Below, piece by piece: positions 8,009 through 18,566 of a DNA stretch of 60,538 nt (position 1 is the first letter of the stretch; each line of letters opens with the position of its first letter). The notes below the pieces were generated by a model that was not told the DNA's origin, ran no database searches, and was given only the letters and a program-made list of their open reading frames with translations. Origin of the DNA: a virus. The position numbers and the translations under genes were made by a program. Location: IMG/VR virus record IMGVR_UViG_3300034374_004534, positions 1-60,538 of that record, one strand, 5' to 3'.

Positions 8009-9651
8009 TATTGTCCGATGTTATCAAACAGCCCTCCCTTAGGAGCGGGCGCTGCAGCAGCCTCTTGGATGATGTTCTGAGCCTCACCCTTGTCTCCGTA
8101 GACCAAGCCCTTCTGGAGCTTCTCGAAGGTGATTGTTTCGTCGTTGTACACCCGTCTGATGGCCTGAATGATCTGGTCAACCTTAGCCTTGTCGTTAGTT
8201 TGATCAAGCATGATGCTCTTGACCTTTGATCCATCGTAGTTGAGGTTCATCAGGGCGAGCTTTCCGTTGGGGAGGAAGACCAAGTCGCTGAGATTCAAGT
8301 CGAATTGCTCTGGCTCAAGCTTGGCGTCTCCAAGTTCGTACTCGATGTTGTCGATCTCGTAACGCAAGTCCTTAGCAGCCATGCTGTTCTTGTTGTCGAC
8401 CTCTTCATAACGGGCCTTGAGTTCGTTGAGGAGTCGGTGCTCTTGTCCGAAGTTCGGGTTGTTGAGCTTGATGGCTTCAGTCTCTTTTGTGTTCTTGGCA
8501 AGGCTGCCCAACGTGTATCTAGTGCCAACAAGTGATCCCTCCCTCATGTCGGCCACATTCATGACTCGTCCCATCTCGTCAAACGCGAGAAGCTGACCCT
8601 CTTTAAACAGTTCGCTTACGTTGAACTTGAAATCAGACTTGCTGTCGAACTCGTTTCGGAACACACGTGGACCCTTACCGCTTCCTCCGTTAGGTTCTTC
8701 TTTCTCGACAACAAACTTCGAGGCCTCAACCATTTCGCTGATGAGGTCTTTGTTCTTGTTTTTGATGTAGTCCTTGTGAAGCTGGTATTCTGAGTTGTTT
8801 ACATCTCCAGTGATGTAGGCAGAGATGAGAGATTCATTGTCTCTGTATCCGTCCCCCCACAAGTTTTGGACAGCCCAAGCTCTGGCTGCAGCCCCATCCT
8901 CGTTACTTGCGCCTGAGTTAACAATACCAGCAGCAGACTTAGTGGCTTCAGATCTATTCCAAGCATCCTTGTTGTAGGCCTTTGCTGATTCACGGATGGT
9001 GGTTTCACCAATCTGAATAGCACTCTTTCCGTACCGACTAGTAGTTGGCGCGGTGAAAGTCGATGGGTTGGCCCAGCGGTCCCATGATTGAATCGGTTCC
9101 CAGTCTCCAGTCTCTTGACCCGTTTCTGAGTCGAGTTGCTTGTAGAATACAGTTCCGTCAGAGCCCATCTGAGTGACAATGTCGTTACCCTCAAAGGCTT
9201 GCTGAGCCATGATGCTTCCCTCGGGGGTTGCAGCTGACTGCATGTAGACTGGGAGCTGTTCGTTAAACTTAGCAGCAGAGGCTGGGTCGTTAGCTACGTC
9301 GTTGAGCAGCTCTCTTGACGCCTTAACCTCATCACTATTGTGAGCCGCGTGGGTATTAAACCAGTTGGCAATGTTCTGAACAGCCTGACGAGCAGCCACA
9401 GGATCATCGATAGAGAAGTCGTAGATCTTCTGCATCTCCTCATTCATGTACTTCTTGAAGTGGGGCCTCAGTGGTGGGATGAGCTTAGAGATGTCATATC
9501 CCTCTACGTCAGAGAGGTACTTGTCTGCAGCATCCTTTCTCGCCTTCATCTGCTTGATGATGGCTTTCTGTTCTGCTGCTTTCTGCCAGCCAGTGAAGTC
9601 AGGTAGCGGAGCTGCCTCCGTTGCTACCTTTTGTGTATACGCTACCGCCAT
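8008..9651 (-). CDS. Internal virion protein candidate (547 aa)
   Basis: A mostly helical protein, charged and without membrane segments or a signal peptide. Near residues 300-330 there is a Gly/Lys-rich linker (NGGSGKGP). The C-terminus is Ala/Pro-rich and disordered. No family is recognisable. It is the middle gene of three (315, 547 and 1629 aa) joined by one-base stop/start overlaps directly downstream of the hub genes, the usual place for podovirus internal or ejection proteins. I therefore call it a probable virion protein; the specific role is unknown. Confidence 0.5.
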   Translation of the reverse strand: MAVAYTQKVATEAAPLPDFTGWQKAAEQKAIIKQMKARKDAADKYLSDVEGYDISKLIPPLRPHFKKYMNEEMQKIYDFSIDDPVAARQAVQNIANWFNTHAAHNSDEVKASRELLNDVANDPASAAKFNEQLPVYMQSAATPEGSIMAQQAFEGNDIVTQMGSDGTVFYKQLDSETGQETGDWEPIQSWDRWANPSTFTAPTTSRYGKSAIQIGETTIRESAKAYNKDAWNRSEATKSAAGIVNSGASNEDGAAARAWAVQNLWGDGYRDNESLISAYITGDVNNSEYQLHKDYIKNKNKDLISEMVEASKFVVEKEEPNGGSGKGPRVFRNEFDSKSDFKFNVSELFKEGQLLAFDEMGRVMNVADMREGSLVGTRYTLGSLAKNTKETEAIKLNNPNFGQEHRLLNELKARYEEVDNKNSMAAKDLRYEIDNIEYELGDAKLEPEQFDLNLSDLVFLPNGKLALMNLNYDGSKVKSIMLDQTNDKAKVDQIIQAIRRVYNDETITFEKLQKGLVYGDKGEAQNIIQEAAAAPAPKGGLFDNIGQ

Positions 9652-10598
9652 TACTGAATATCGATTTCCTGCTGACCCACCTGAAACTGTGGTTCGTTCA
9701 AGAATTCAAGAAGATTCGCAACCTTCTGAATCTCTTCGGGTGCTTCAGGATTGCTCTCCAAGAACTTGAACAGGAGTTCTGCGGCCTGCATGGTGTTGCC
9801 AGTCTGCTCGGGGTTGAGCACCACCTCGTCACCAGTCAGTTCTGCTTCCTTCTCTCCAGTCTCTTCGTCGATGAGAGCCTTTTTATTTGTGTCGTGATTA
9901 AACTCTCCTCCAGTCTTGTAGATCTGTGAATCTAGAGAGCCGCCTTCCTCTGCGCTCAAAACGCCATCCTTTCCTGCGTAGGGGGCTCCAGAGAGATATG
10001 CCTGAGTGTATGCTGCAGGGGCACTAGCCATTGTGCTCAGGCCTTCAACCTGACCTGCAAATCCAAGGCTCGCCGCTTGCTGACCCTCCGCTCTAAGCTG
10101 AGCCTCCAAACCTCTCTGTGCTTGGATGTTCATATCTGAGATCTGCTGAGCTCTTTGAACATTTGATTGTCCGTAACTCTCTGCGAGTCTTGCCAGTCCA
10201 GCATCGGCGGCAGTCATCTGCTGAGCGGCAGAAAGTTCCGCCTGACCAAGCTGCTGTGACAGCTGTGGAGCAATGGCAGAGATGGCTTGACCAGAACGTG
10301 TTGGGTCCTGAACGCCAGAGGCAATGGCCTGTTGAGCCAAGGCAAGATTCTGTTCTCTCAGTTGCTGTACAGCCTCCGCCGCCTGCTTCTTCTGAAGCTC
10401 TGCGAGATCTCTAGACTCCTGAGTAACAGCGTATTGAGGTCCAGCATCATACTCCAATCCTCTCAGCTTTCTAAGGGCATCTTCAGCAATCTGTTCTCCT
10501 CCTCTTCTTTGGATACCAGATGAAATACCCTTGATAGCCCCCTGAGCTAACTTGGTTCCACCGTAGAGCGCTGCAAGTGTTGCTAGTGTAATGGCCAT
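9651..10598 (-). CDS. Internal/tape-like virion protein with ELTGDEVVLNPEQ motif
   Basis: A 315-aa protein. The first 25 residues form a Gly/Ala-rich amphipathic helix, and residues 60-190 are an Ala/Gln-rich coiled coil. Around 225-265 there is GGEFNHDTN followed about 20 residues later by ELTGDEVVLNPEQ. I have seen this signature in minor virion proteins of Bacteroidota phages and in some tape-measure-like proteins. It starts a three-gene unit of internal proteins. A consensus -7 box lies only 4 nt before the ATG, so this unit probably has its own late promoter. Confidence 0.55.
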   Translation of the reverse strand: MAITLATLAALYGGTKLAQGAIKGISSGIQRRGGEQIAEDALRKLRGLEYDAGPQYAVTQESRDLAELQKKQAAEAVQQLREQNLALAQQAIASGVQDPTRSGQAISAIAPQLSQQLGQAELSAAQQMTAADAGLARLAESYGQSNVQRAQQISDMNIQAQRGLEAQLRAEGQQAASLGFAGQVEGLSTMASAPAAYTQAYLSGAPYAGKDGVLSAEEGGSLDSQIYKTGGEFNHDTNKKALIDEETGEKEAELTGDEVVLNPEQTGNTMQAAELLFKFLESNPEAPEEIQKVANLLEFLNEPQFQVGQQEIDIQ

Positions 10599-10602
10599 GT
10601 TG

Positions 10603-10610
10603 CAAATATA
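10603..10610 (-). promoter_or_regulatory. -7 promoter box TATATTTG, 4 nt before ATG
   Basis: A perfect Bacteroidota -7 box in the 19-bp gap between two late genes. Four bases separate it from the ATG at 10598, so the start site would fall on or next to the start codon (leaderless). No good -33 TTTG is visible. Confidence 0.6.
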
Positions 10611-10617
10611 GTTATTC

Positions 10618-11565
10618 TCACTTAGAGTGGTCTAAGTCAGTTTGTTCGTAGTTAAGGTTTAATGCATAGAGCTCAAAGTCCTGAGCGCCAAGAGTAAAGT
10701 GGGCTTCAGCGAACTGCCCTCTCATCATGTCACCCGCATGGCGAGGATCAATCAAAGCAAACACAGTCAATCCCGATTCTGCAGTCTGAGAGATAAGACC
10801 CGCCAAAGCTGGGATGGCACCGACAGCAGTAGCCTTGACCACAATGCCGTCGTTCTGATACGCAGACTTCAATCCGACCGACTCAAGATCTTCGGTGCTA
10901 GCAATGTTGATGCTGCATCTTACGTCGTTGTACATCATCCCCTGCTGGATGGCCTCTTGCTGGCCACCATAGATGGATACAATGTTGGCTGCACGAGGGC
11001 TCTTAAAGACAAGTTTTGTTCTGTTGACTGCCCCCTGACCAACGCCCACGGCAAGCCCAGAGATAGGGAGCTTGTACAAGTTGTTGCCCAAAGAGTTTTC
11101 CATCAAATCAAAGCCCTTTCTGAAGAACATGTGACCCATGTACTTGAGGTCTGCAGTGGGTCTAATCCTAGGGTCCTTACCGAGGTGAGCGTACTTGTTT
11201 CCTCCGTAGTTGCTAATCAGTCCTGCACTCACATACTCCCTGCGACCAGATGGGCTGATGAAGTCACTGGTAGTAAACAAGTTAACTCCATTCTTGTATT
11301 CGCCAGCTCCCTCGATAGACATCGACTTGTAGAGTTTATTCTGGGATGGGTTGGCAGAGAAAGCTACAGCTACTGTTGATGGGTATGTGTTTCCATAGAA
11401 GCTGTTGTTGGTCCCGACGTTGTGCCTCCAAGCGACACTCCCATCATTGATCAACTTATTTGATGAGAAGAACTTCTTGTCGATGTTGGAGTAGTTAGAA
11501 GCAATGTAATCGTACTTCGACGTCCACACATTGTTCTTGTTGCTAAAGCCTATGGTCTTCTTCAT
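10618..11565 (-). CDS. Hub/stabilization-associated structural protein (315 aa)
   Basis: The protein begins MKKTIGFSNKNNVWTSKYDY. The GFSNK..W.S.Y.Y pattern is like the start of the neck or stabilization-type proteins in crAss-like phages. The rest looks beta-rich, with many Asn, Ser and Gly, and no signal peptide or membrane segment. Its start overlaps the stop of the 2334-aa hub gene by 4 nt, which supports a shared structure. Probable role: part of the tail hub or neck. A short inverted repeat (CTTAGA/TCTAAG, 10620-10635) overlies its stop and may aid RNA processing. Confidence 0.55.
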   Translation of the reverse strand: MKKTIGFSNKNNVWTSKYDYIASNYSNIDKKFFSSNKLINDGSVAWRHNVGTNNSFYGNTYPSTVAVAFSANPSQNKLYKSMSIEGAGEYKNGVNLFTTSDFISPSGRREYVSAGLISNYGGNKYAHLGKDPRIRPTADLKYMGHMFFRKGFDLMENSLGNNLYKLPISGLAVGVGQGAVNRTKLVFKSPRAANIVSIYGGQQEAIQQGMMYNDVRCSINIASTEDLESVGLKSAYQNDGIVVKATAVGAIPALAGLISQTAESGLTVFALIDPRHAGDMMRGQFAEAHFTLGAQDFELYALNLNYEQTDLDHSK

Positions 11566-14500
11566 GATGATGGAGTTACTGTGAATGTTCCGCCGAGGGA
11601 GCTGTTAAGCGTTCCCGTCAAGTCGTTGGCTGCAGCAAAGGCCGCTTCAACATCTTCCACAGCGATAGAGTAGATGTCTGCTCCCACGTAGTCCTCAAGG
11701 GTGTTGGTTAGCTGAAAGTTTTCGAAGTTCCAGATAGTTCCGCTTGGATTTTCCTCGGGGCCAAATCCAGATCCAGAAAAGCTATCTAGGGGCTGCTGCA
11801 CGATCGCTCTCATGTCAGAGATAGCATTGTGCAATCCAACAAGAAGGGACATACCAGTTTGTCTAAAGCCTTGAGGGAAGTTTGGCTCACCTTGGTAATA
11901 GGTCGTGTTGTATGATGAGAAGAAGTCAGCTGGTGTTAGAGCGTCTGGACCAAGTCCCTCGAATTCAATTTCCCCTAAGTAGGTTCCAGTTGAAGATGTC
12001 TCACCACCTTCATATCTACCCAAGAATCTCTGAAACTGAACAACTCTAGCTACCGCGTTTTCTGAACTATCCACGATACTCAGTAGACCAGCAATGTTTG
12101 CTCCAAATGGATATTCATTAGACGCTTCAAATACTAACCCTTTTGCGAAGTCATTTGCCTCGTTAAAACCCTCAAAGTCGTCTGCATAGAGTCCACTGAA
12201 GTCCAAGAACTTCTGCTTGGCGTCTGAGAGAACTGACTGAAGGTTTCTAATGCCTTCTGCCACGCTAACCCCAGTACCGCTTTCATTCAAAACGTTTGAG
12301 AAAGCATTGATCACATCAATAACGTCCTGATCTGTTCCTGACTCAAGCTTAGTCATCCACCCTTGAAGAATGTCTGTATTGCTGCCCTCCGATGTGTCGA
12401 ATCCTTGGAACTCACCCACTGTATTGGCAGTGGCGTTGAGGAATGTAGTAATCGGTCCTCTGAGTGCATCGGCAACTGGCTCGACTGCTCCAAATACAGA
12501 CTCAAGATCTGCGGTAAACTCAGCTACAATTTCTGATGCAAATACGATTTCGCTAAGGTCAATCTGACCATCTTCGTTTTCGTCAAAAGCATTAAGGATA
12601 GTGGCAGCAGAAGGAACTGAATCCACTCCAATCTCATTCAGGAGCCCTGCAATAGGAGCTGGGATTTGATTCACGACATCAGGCTTCCCCGCCAAGTTGT
12701 AAGTAGCGTTGAGTCCGTTGAAGGCCTGAGTAAGAAGAGCGTCTCTAGTTACCTCAAGCGAAGCGATGTTCGCGCTCTGAGATGTGATGAGTGACTCAAA
12801 CTGAGTGTCTTTGTAGTTCTGGATTCCATCCTCCAAGTTCGCTGAAACCAGAGACTCAAGGTCAGTTGTGTAACTGTTCAGAGTATCTTCAAGCTGAGTG
12901 AGCCCTTCGTTTGAAGCGTTGTAGAGTGATTCAATAACGCTTTCAGACACGCCGTTGTAGTTGATTCCAAACAACCTTGTAACAGAACCCCCACCCTGAT
13001 TAGCAGCTTGAGTGTTGTAGATGGCGCTAACAACCTGAGAGATCTGAGTCAAGATGTCGTTTTTATCAGCACTAACTGCACTAATCGTGCTGGAAAGCGA
13101 TGTTGTCACTTGGGCACCAGAAGTACTAAGGATAAGATCCATGGCGTTAAGGAACGCCGACATATCTGAAATGAAGCTCGGGTTTTCGTAAATGGCAGAC
13201 CCAATCGGAATATCAGAAGACGGATCATCGTCATTCAGAGAGTTGGTCGTAGGAATACCAAACCCAATCTTATAGTCGGTAAATGCACCACCGCTTCTCA
13301 GGGAGTAGGATCCCTGATCTTCGTTAAAAAGGCCAGCGTTAGCCTGAGCTTGTCCATGGTAAGCAAGCATGAGCTCAAGGAAATCCTCTTTGCTCACGTT
13401 CGCTCCAGCTGGGGCAATGTTGGGGAAATGATTCGCCTGAAGTGGGACAGCTATAGAGGCGTCTTCTGAAATATTTGTCGTAGCCTGACCAATTGCGACG
13501 GTCATCTGCAGGGCACTGGTGTTAAGGCTGTCTCTGATCTGCTCATGAGACGCACTGGCTGAGCTAAGCTGCCCAGTAATTGTAGCCTCGTTGTCGTTTA
13601 GAGATCCTTCAAGCAAACCAACAAACTCATTAAGAGCATTTACGGTTACTTCACCTCCAGTAAGAGATGAGATGGCATCCTCAAAACCTGTGATTTCAGA
13701 ATCAAGGTTATCGACAAAAGTGGTCAGCTCTACAGTAAGCTCATCGACACTTGGTGCACCCTCTTCGTTGATCACATTGACGATTGCATCGTAGAGAGAT
13801 CCGACCTGCCCAAGCAAAATTTCATTTTGCTCTTCGAGCGCATCCAATACATCCTGATCAATAACAGGACCAACCACGCCATCTCCACCTTCCTCTTCTT
13901 CGCCTTCACCATTTGTCGGGTTGACTGGATCGTCTTGAACAGTAGATCCTGACTCCTGAAGAACCTCGACATCTCCAGAGAAACTCAAGGTCACGGCATT
14001 GTACACACTGAGTACGTACTCGTCGAGGATGGGGTCGTATCCACCAACAACTCTGACCTGACCAGAGTTAAGTGACGAGTCAATGGCCGACTGGAAGAGC
14101 TCCCTGAAGTACGACTTCATGCCCTTCTCAGAGATGATCTGAACACCGTTGGCTGGGTTGAACTTGTATACCTCTTGCTTCTCCTTGTTTGCGAAGTACA
14201 AGCTCTCCCCCACCTTGGCCACCGATTCAGGGTTGGTGCTACAACCATTGTCTCCCGCATAGAAAGACTGAGTTCCGATAACTTTCTCTGATGCTACGAT
14301 CAACTCCTGACCAGTGAGGTCCGAGATGACACTGCGAGCGATTGGGAGGGCGCTGACCTTCTCCTCGTTCAGAACGAAAATAGAGTCTCCAAAATCAACG
14401 ATCTTGGAAATCTGACCATGCTTATTGGGAAGATCCTTAAAGTTGCTTGTAGTGGCGTCAAACGTCGTGTATCGCAAGACAGGTGAAGACAGGCTGTTGA

Positions 14501-17500
14501 AGTCCGAGAAGGTCACAGAGGAATCTCTGCGAATCTCCTTTTGGAATCGGTTCATTACCTTGGGGCGCCCGTAATCATATTGGTCCGCACCAGAGATAAC
14601 GTCTGTAAACGTCTTGCTTTCAACATAGTAGTCCAAAAACTTGGGGCTGCTAGTGCCTACATCCCTAATAAGGTTTAGGAATCTCTCCTGCTGTACGTTG
14701 TACGAAGGCATGGCTAGTGCAGTTCGTCTAAACCACACGTCACCGTTCTGAAGAACAATCTGGTTGTTCTCCCAGCTGGGCACCCCACCATCTCTAATCA
14801 CGTTGTACTTGCGAGAGATCTCGTAGTAGACCCTGTTCTCAATATCCTGATTGTTGATAGGGCTGTAGATCTCAAAGACGCATCTGTTGTTCCACAGGTG
14901 AGCGTTAGAGGCAGAAGGGGAGGTGCCGTTACCGCTTTGAGCTGACTTCACATAGTCAAACGAGAATCCAGTTGCGCTGGGGTTGTCTCTCAAAACCAAG
15001 AACTGACCAACCTTCGAGGGGATGGCTGGAGGGTTGTCTTGGTTGATAAGCGGGTTGTCCTCGTCATCAGCAAGGTTGACCAGACCGACTACATCAAACT
15101 CATATGCAGTGGGGTACACCCTGTTAGACTGGTTCGAGTAATAAGAGATGATCCGCAGCTTGTCACCCTCCTTGTAGTTGTACAGGTCCTTGGTTCCAAT
15201 TGTAGATACAGCCCCGAAAGACTCAGCGTAAGACACGTCTCTGTTCTCCTGAAGGTAGTTGAGGGAAACGTAGATGTTTCCGTTCGTTCCTTCGTTGGCG
15301 TGCTCAATGAACGCCCCACCAGCAGTGTACTGAATGAAGTCATCAACAGTGCTGTTGCCTCCGTAAACGATTTGATAGTGCCATGCCCACGACGGGGGAG
15401 AGCTGTTCAAGTTGACTTGAATGCTTACTGGCCCCTGAGCAACTCCGTTATCGTACCCGTCAACATACGTACTCCCCAGAGGCACCACGTCGGTGGATCT
15501 ACCTCTCTGGTCGTAGAACACGATGCCGAAGTCGTGAGTGGCCTTTGTCTTAAAGGACCTGCTAGCAGTGCTGCCCGTGTTGGGAGGAACAGTTATAGCA
15601 TCAAATGAGGTTACCTCAACGATTGCAGACTCTCTTTCGAGGATGGGGTCGTCAGCATCAGCAGCAGCTGAGTCCGACCACATGTCAATCGACGTAACAG
15701 CATTCTGATCATTTGGGACGAAGAGCAACGGCATGTTCCAGCTAGACTGACCCATAGCGTCCTTGAAAACTGAAGACTCAAAAGACCCGATGAATGGTGC
15801 GTATCCCATAACGATACACTTGTGGGTAACACTTCCAAAGTCAAGGCCTTTGTAGTTAACTCCTGCAAGTTCGCCAGAGTCCTTCCCGCTTGCTCCAGCC
15901 TCTCCGTCAAGTGTAGAGAATGCAAACTGGAAGAAAGCGTCTTCACGTTGGATGATCTCAATATCATCAAACTCTTGAGCATCAGCAGCGAACCTGCTGA
16001 ATGTATGAATCAGTGCTTGTTCTCCACTGTATGCAAATGAGAACACCCCATCAAGTCTCTCAACTTGAGTCCGTGTTGTTCCTGCGGGGATGAGACCACC
16101 AAACCACCTTTTGATTTGAGTGACGTCAATCTCATCCTCAAGAGTCCCATAGATGCCGTTAAGTTCAACTGAATCAATCAATGGGTCCAATCCACTAACG
16201 ATGAATGCGGCTTGAGAGCCGAGGTGAGTGAACATACCCCCAGCACCTGTTGCACCTAGCTCTGGGGCGCTAAGATCCCCAAGCTCAAACTGAATGAAAT
16301 CAGGAGTCAAGCATACCCATCCGTCAAAGATGTTTCCAAACTGGAGATCAAGTTCACCGCCTTGGGCATTAGTCAAAAAGACGTCAGCCCAGTTGGAAAT
16401 TCTATCGCCCACCCCTTCGCTCATATCCACATCGGGGATGCAAGTGAAGATCTCTGGGTTCTGGATGTCGACCAAGTCAAGAGCAAAGAATGAATTGTCC
16501 TGATTGCCATACTCGGACAAGGCGTACTGATCAGAGATATCTCTAAGTGTAAAGCTTGGTGTGGCCTTGTTCACAATAAAGAAACCGCATGGCTGCACGC
16601 CCCTTGAATCAGCAGCCTCGATTGCACTGTAGTCACCGACAGCATTGATCAGCTTAGTCCTGTAGTCGGGAGACCCGAAGACATTCAGCTTATCCTTGTT
16701 GGAGATGTTCAAGTCGATGTCGTACTGAGCAACGTTGTTTACAGAGATGGTGTCGATCAGAGGGATAGAAACGGGGTTTCCGTTAACTACTTGAGAATCA
16801 AACAAAGACGAGTCTCCTCTGAGATAGTTGCCAGTGAGGAGGTCTCTGATAATCAGAGATAGTCTCTCACGTGAGATGTCGAGCAATGTGCTGAATGAAG
16901 CGCCGAACTCAAGTGGTCTCCCCTGAATGATGAATGGGTTGTGTGCCGAAGTACCGTAAGTAACATCGATCTCACCTTCATTCGTGAACGCAGGAGCCCA
17001 ACGAGGCATAGCTTCGTCGATAGAGTTTGCCGTTCTGTATGGAATCTCTGCAATAGACCGTCTTTTAAGACCAGACGTTTGCTCTGCTACAGAAGGAAGG
17101 TCGATACCACCTCCCTGAAGACTAGGGAAGAACGAAGCTCCTCCAGCAGCCATGCCAACAGTCTCATTTCCCATGTCAATGAAGAGACCCTGATGCTCAA
17201 CCGATTGAGCGATGTGGCCCTCGGTACCATCACCGAGCTTGGTGAGCTGAGCACTTCCGTGGTAGCTGTTGCGTGACTCGTAGAAGTGGAAGTTATTGTC
17301 TGGGCTTACGTTCAGGTTGAAGATAACCTGAGTGCCAGCGGCAATGCTGTCAGGCAGTCCAGATGTATCCAGCTTGTATGCAGAAACCCTGTTGTGGGGA
17401 GAGGTGTCATCCGTAGAGTCGTTGACCTGTCTGATCTCTGGAATAACTTCCAGCTGAAGGGAGATAAAGTCGGTAGGTCTCTCAGCAAATCCGTGATTGA

Positions 17501-18566
17501 TAGTAGCGTCAACATCGGGTACGTCGAACCCCTCAACGTAGTTTGCGTAGAAGAGTCGGTTATTGGTGATGTCTTGGGTGCGTGCCTTCTTGGGGACCGC
17601 ATCAAAGTGGCGACGAGTCTCCCCAACAGGAAGAGCCGTGTAGATCTCATCGTTGTAGAACTTAGAAGAGACACTGCCTCCGCTGTAGTCTACCTCGTCT
17701 GCAATCAGCCACGCACCTGTGTTGCCGCTTCTTACCAAGATTCTAACGCGAGACACCTCTGAGGTGAATGCGTTATCTGGGATGTTGAGCTGGATGTAGT
17801 TCTCAGAGAAGAAGTTAGGGTTGGGCTGAGCACCCTGATTCAAGTAGGCAGATGGAACCGCCAGAGTAGAGTAAGTGCTGAGCGCACTCACGTCTCCAGA
17901 CTTATATACGTTCTGGTATGCAAACTGAAATCCCCTCTCCCCCTTGAAGTTGCTGACCTTGTAGGTCGGATCGTTCTGGAAGCTCCACTGAGGTGGGTCA
18001 ACAGGAGTTCTAGGGCAGACAGAAACAAAGTCCAAGAACTGCAAACCAGATCCAGCTTCGGAAGCTCTCTGGACATCAATCTTCTTCGGCTCCGTATGGT
18101 TGTCAGTGAAGAACAGGATGGGCTTCAAGTCGGTCCCCCCAACCACTGAGTTAGGGATATACACCACGTTGCCGTCAACGTAAGAGTTGCCCCTAAAGTT
18201 GAACAGCTCAGATGAGAGCAACTTCTGCAGGTTGTTGCCCGAAGTGTCGTAGAAGTAAACACCTGACTGTGAGCCATTTGGGCTGTACACAAAGTAGTAG
18301 ATGCGGCCAGCACGCTCGTCGTTGCAGCTTCCGATAACCTTAGACCCAGTGGCAAGGCCGTGATCGGTAAGGTTTGTCACAGCCGAGTTGCCCTTGACTG
18401 GCTTCAAGACGCCGAAGTTTCCAGTGGCTGTTTCTACGCCTGAGGAGAACTCTCCATTGTTGTCGTCAATAGTTACGTTGACCGCATCCAGCATCTCATC
18501 CTGCTGGTGTAAACGTGTATCCTTGCTCGAATTGAGTCTTCTGGGAAATACTTTATCTATTGCCAT
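11562..18566 (-). CDS. Giant tail hub/stabilization protein with helical C-terminal extension
   Basis: A 2334-aa protein. Residues 1 to about 1530 look like a repetitive beta-rich hub: FFTDNHTEPKKID near 165 is like the 'TDN.NEPRKI' signature of crAss-like stabilization proteins, and later stretches resemble beta-propeller or fibre-hub folds. An acidic Glu/Gly linker follows at about 1545-1570 (GEGEEEEGGDG). The last 760 residues are a different, mainly helical module with many Ser/Leu/Ala heptads and one canonical EF-hand loop (DENEDGQIDLSE, about residue 1995). It is probably part of the podovirus tail machine, perhaps Ca2+-stabilised. The gene sits between the adaptor protein and the 315-aa hub protein and overlaps both. 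Confidence 0.65.
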   Translation of the reverse strand: MAIDKVFPRRLNSSKDTRLHQQDEMLDAVNVTIDDNNGEFSSGVETATGNFGVLKPVKGNSAVTNLTDHGLATGSKVIGSCNDERAGRIYYFVYSPNGSQSGVYFYDTSGNNLQKLLSSELFNFRGNSYVDGNVVYIPNSVVGGTDLKPILFFTDNHTEPKKIDVQRASEAGSGLQFLDFVSVCPRTPVDPPQWSFQNDPTYKVSNFKGERGFQFAYQNVYKSGDVSALSTYSTLAVPSAYLNQGAQPNPNFFSENYIQLNIPDNAFTSEVSRVRILVRSGNTGAWLIADEVDYSGGSVSSKFYNDEIYTALPVGETRRHFDAVPKKARTQDITNNRLFYANYVEGFDVPDVDATINHGFAERPTDFISLQLEVIPEIRQVNDSTDDTSPHNRVSAYKLDTSGLPDSIAAGTQVIFNLNVSPDNNFHFYESRNSYHGSAQLTKLGDGTEGHIAQSVEHQGLFIDMGNETVGMAAGGASFFPSLQGGGIDLPSVAEQTSGLKRRSIAEIPYRTANSIDEAMPRWAPAFTNEGEIDVTYGTSAHNPFIIQGRPLEFGASFSTLLDISRERLSLIIRDLLTGNYLRGDSSLFDSQVVNGNPVSIPLIDTISVNNVAQYDIDLNISNKDKLNVFGSPDYRTKLINAVGDYSAIEAADSRGVQPCGFFIVNKATPSFTLRDISDQYALSEYGNQDNSFFALDLVDIQNPEIFTCIPDVDMSEGVGDRISNWADVFLTNAQGGELDLQFGNIFDGWVCLTPDFIQFELGDLSAPELGATGAGGMFTHLGSQAAFIVSGLDPLIDSVELNGIYGTLEDEIDVTQIKRWFGGLIPAGTTRTQVERLDGVFSFAYSGEQALIHTFSRFAADAQEFDDIEIIQREDAFFQFAFSTLDGEAGASGKDSGELAGVNYKGLDFGSVTHKCIVMGYAPFIGSFESSVFKDAMGQSSWNMPLLFVPNDQNAVTSIDMWSDSAAADADDPILERESAIVEVTSFDAITVPPNTGSTASRSFKTKATHDFGIVFYDQRGRSTDVVPLGSTYVDGYDNGVAQGPVSIQVNLNSSPPSWAWHYQIVYGGNSTVDDFIQYTAGGAFIEHANEGTNGNIYVSLNYLQENRDVSYAESFGAVSTIGTKDLYNYKEGDKLRIISYYSNQSNRVYPTAYEFDVVGLVNLADDEDNPLINQDNPPAIPSKVGQFLVLRDNPSATGFSFDYVKSAQSGNGTSPSASNAHLWNNRCVFEIYSPINNQDIENRVYYEISRKYNVIRDGGVPSWENNQIVLQNGDVWFRRTALAMPSYNVQQERFLNLIRDVGTSSPKFLDYYVESKTFTDVISGADQYDYGRPKVMNRFQKEIRRDSSVTFSDFNSLSSPVLRYTTFDATTSNFKDLPNKHGQISKIVDFGDSIFVLNEEKVSALPIARSVISDLTGQELIVASEKVIGTQSFYAGDNGCSTNPESVAKVGESLYFANKEKQEVYKFNPANGVQIISEKGMKSYFRELFQSAIDSSLNSGQVRVVGGYDPILDEYVLSVYNAVTLSFSGDVEVLQESGSTVQDDPVNPTNGEGEEEEGGDGVVGPVIDQDVLDALEEQNEILLGQVGSLYDAIVNVINEEGAPSVDELTVELTTFVDNLDSEITGFEDAISSLTGGEVTVNALNEFVGLLEGSLNDNEATITGQLSSASASHEQIRDSLNTSALQMTVAIGQATTNISEDASIAVPLQANHFPNIAPAGANVSKEDFLELMLAYHGQAQANAGLFNEDQGSYSLRSGGAFTDYKIGFGIPTTNSLNDDDPSSDIPIGSAIYENPSFISDMSAFLNAMDLILSTSGAQVTTSLSSTISAVSADKNDILTQISQVVSAIYNTQAANQGGGSVTRLFGINYNGVSESVIESLYNASNEGLTQLEDTLNSYTTDLESLVSANLEDGIQNYKDTQFESLITSQSANIASLEVTRDALLTQAFNGLNATYNLAGKPDVVNQIPAPIAGLLNEIGVDSVPSAATILNAFDENEDGQIDLSEIVFASEIVAEFTADLESVFGAVEPVADALRGPITTFLNATANTVGEFQGFDTSEGSNTDILQGWMTKLESGTDQDVIDVINAFSNVLNESGTGVSVAEGIRNLQSVLSDAKQKFLDFSGLYADDFEGFNEANDFAKGLVFEASNEYPFGANIAGLLSIVDSSENAVARVVQFQRFLGRYEGGETSSTGTYLGEIEFEGLGPDALTPADFFSSYNTTYYQGEPNFPQGFRQTGMSLLVGLHNAISDMRAIVQQPLDSFSGSGFGPEENPSGTIWNFENFQLTNTLEDYVGADIYSIAVEDVEAAFAAANDLTGTLNSSLGGTFTVTPSS

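Noticed and set aside
10699-11379. 226-aa plus-strand ORF inside the hub-protein gene
   Set aside because: Antisense shadow of a well-supported structural gene; its composition is biased (Val, Leu, His, Arg) and it lacks start-site signals.
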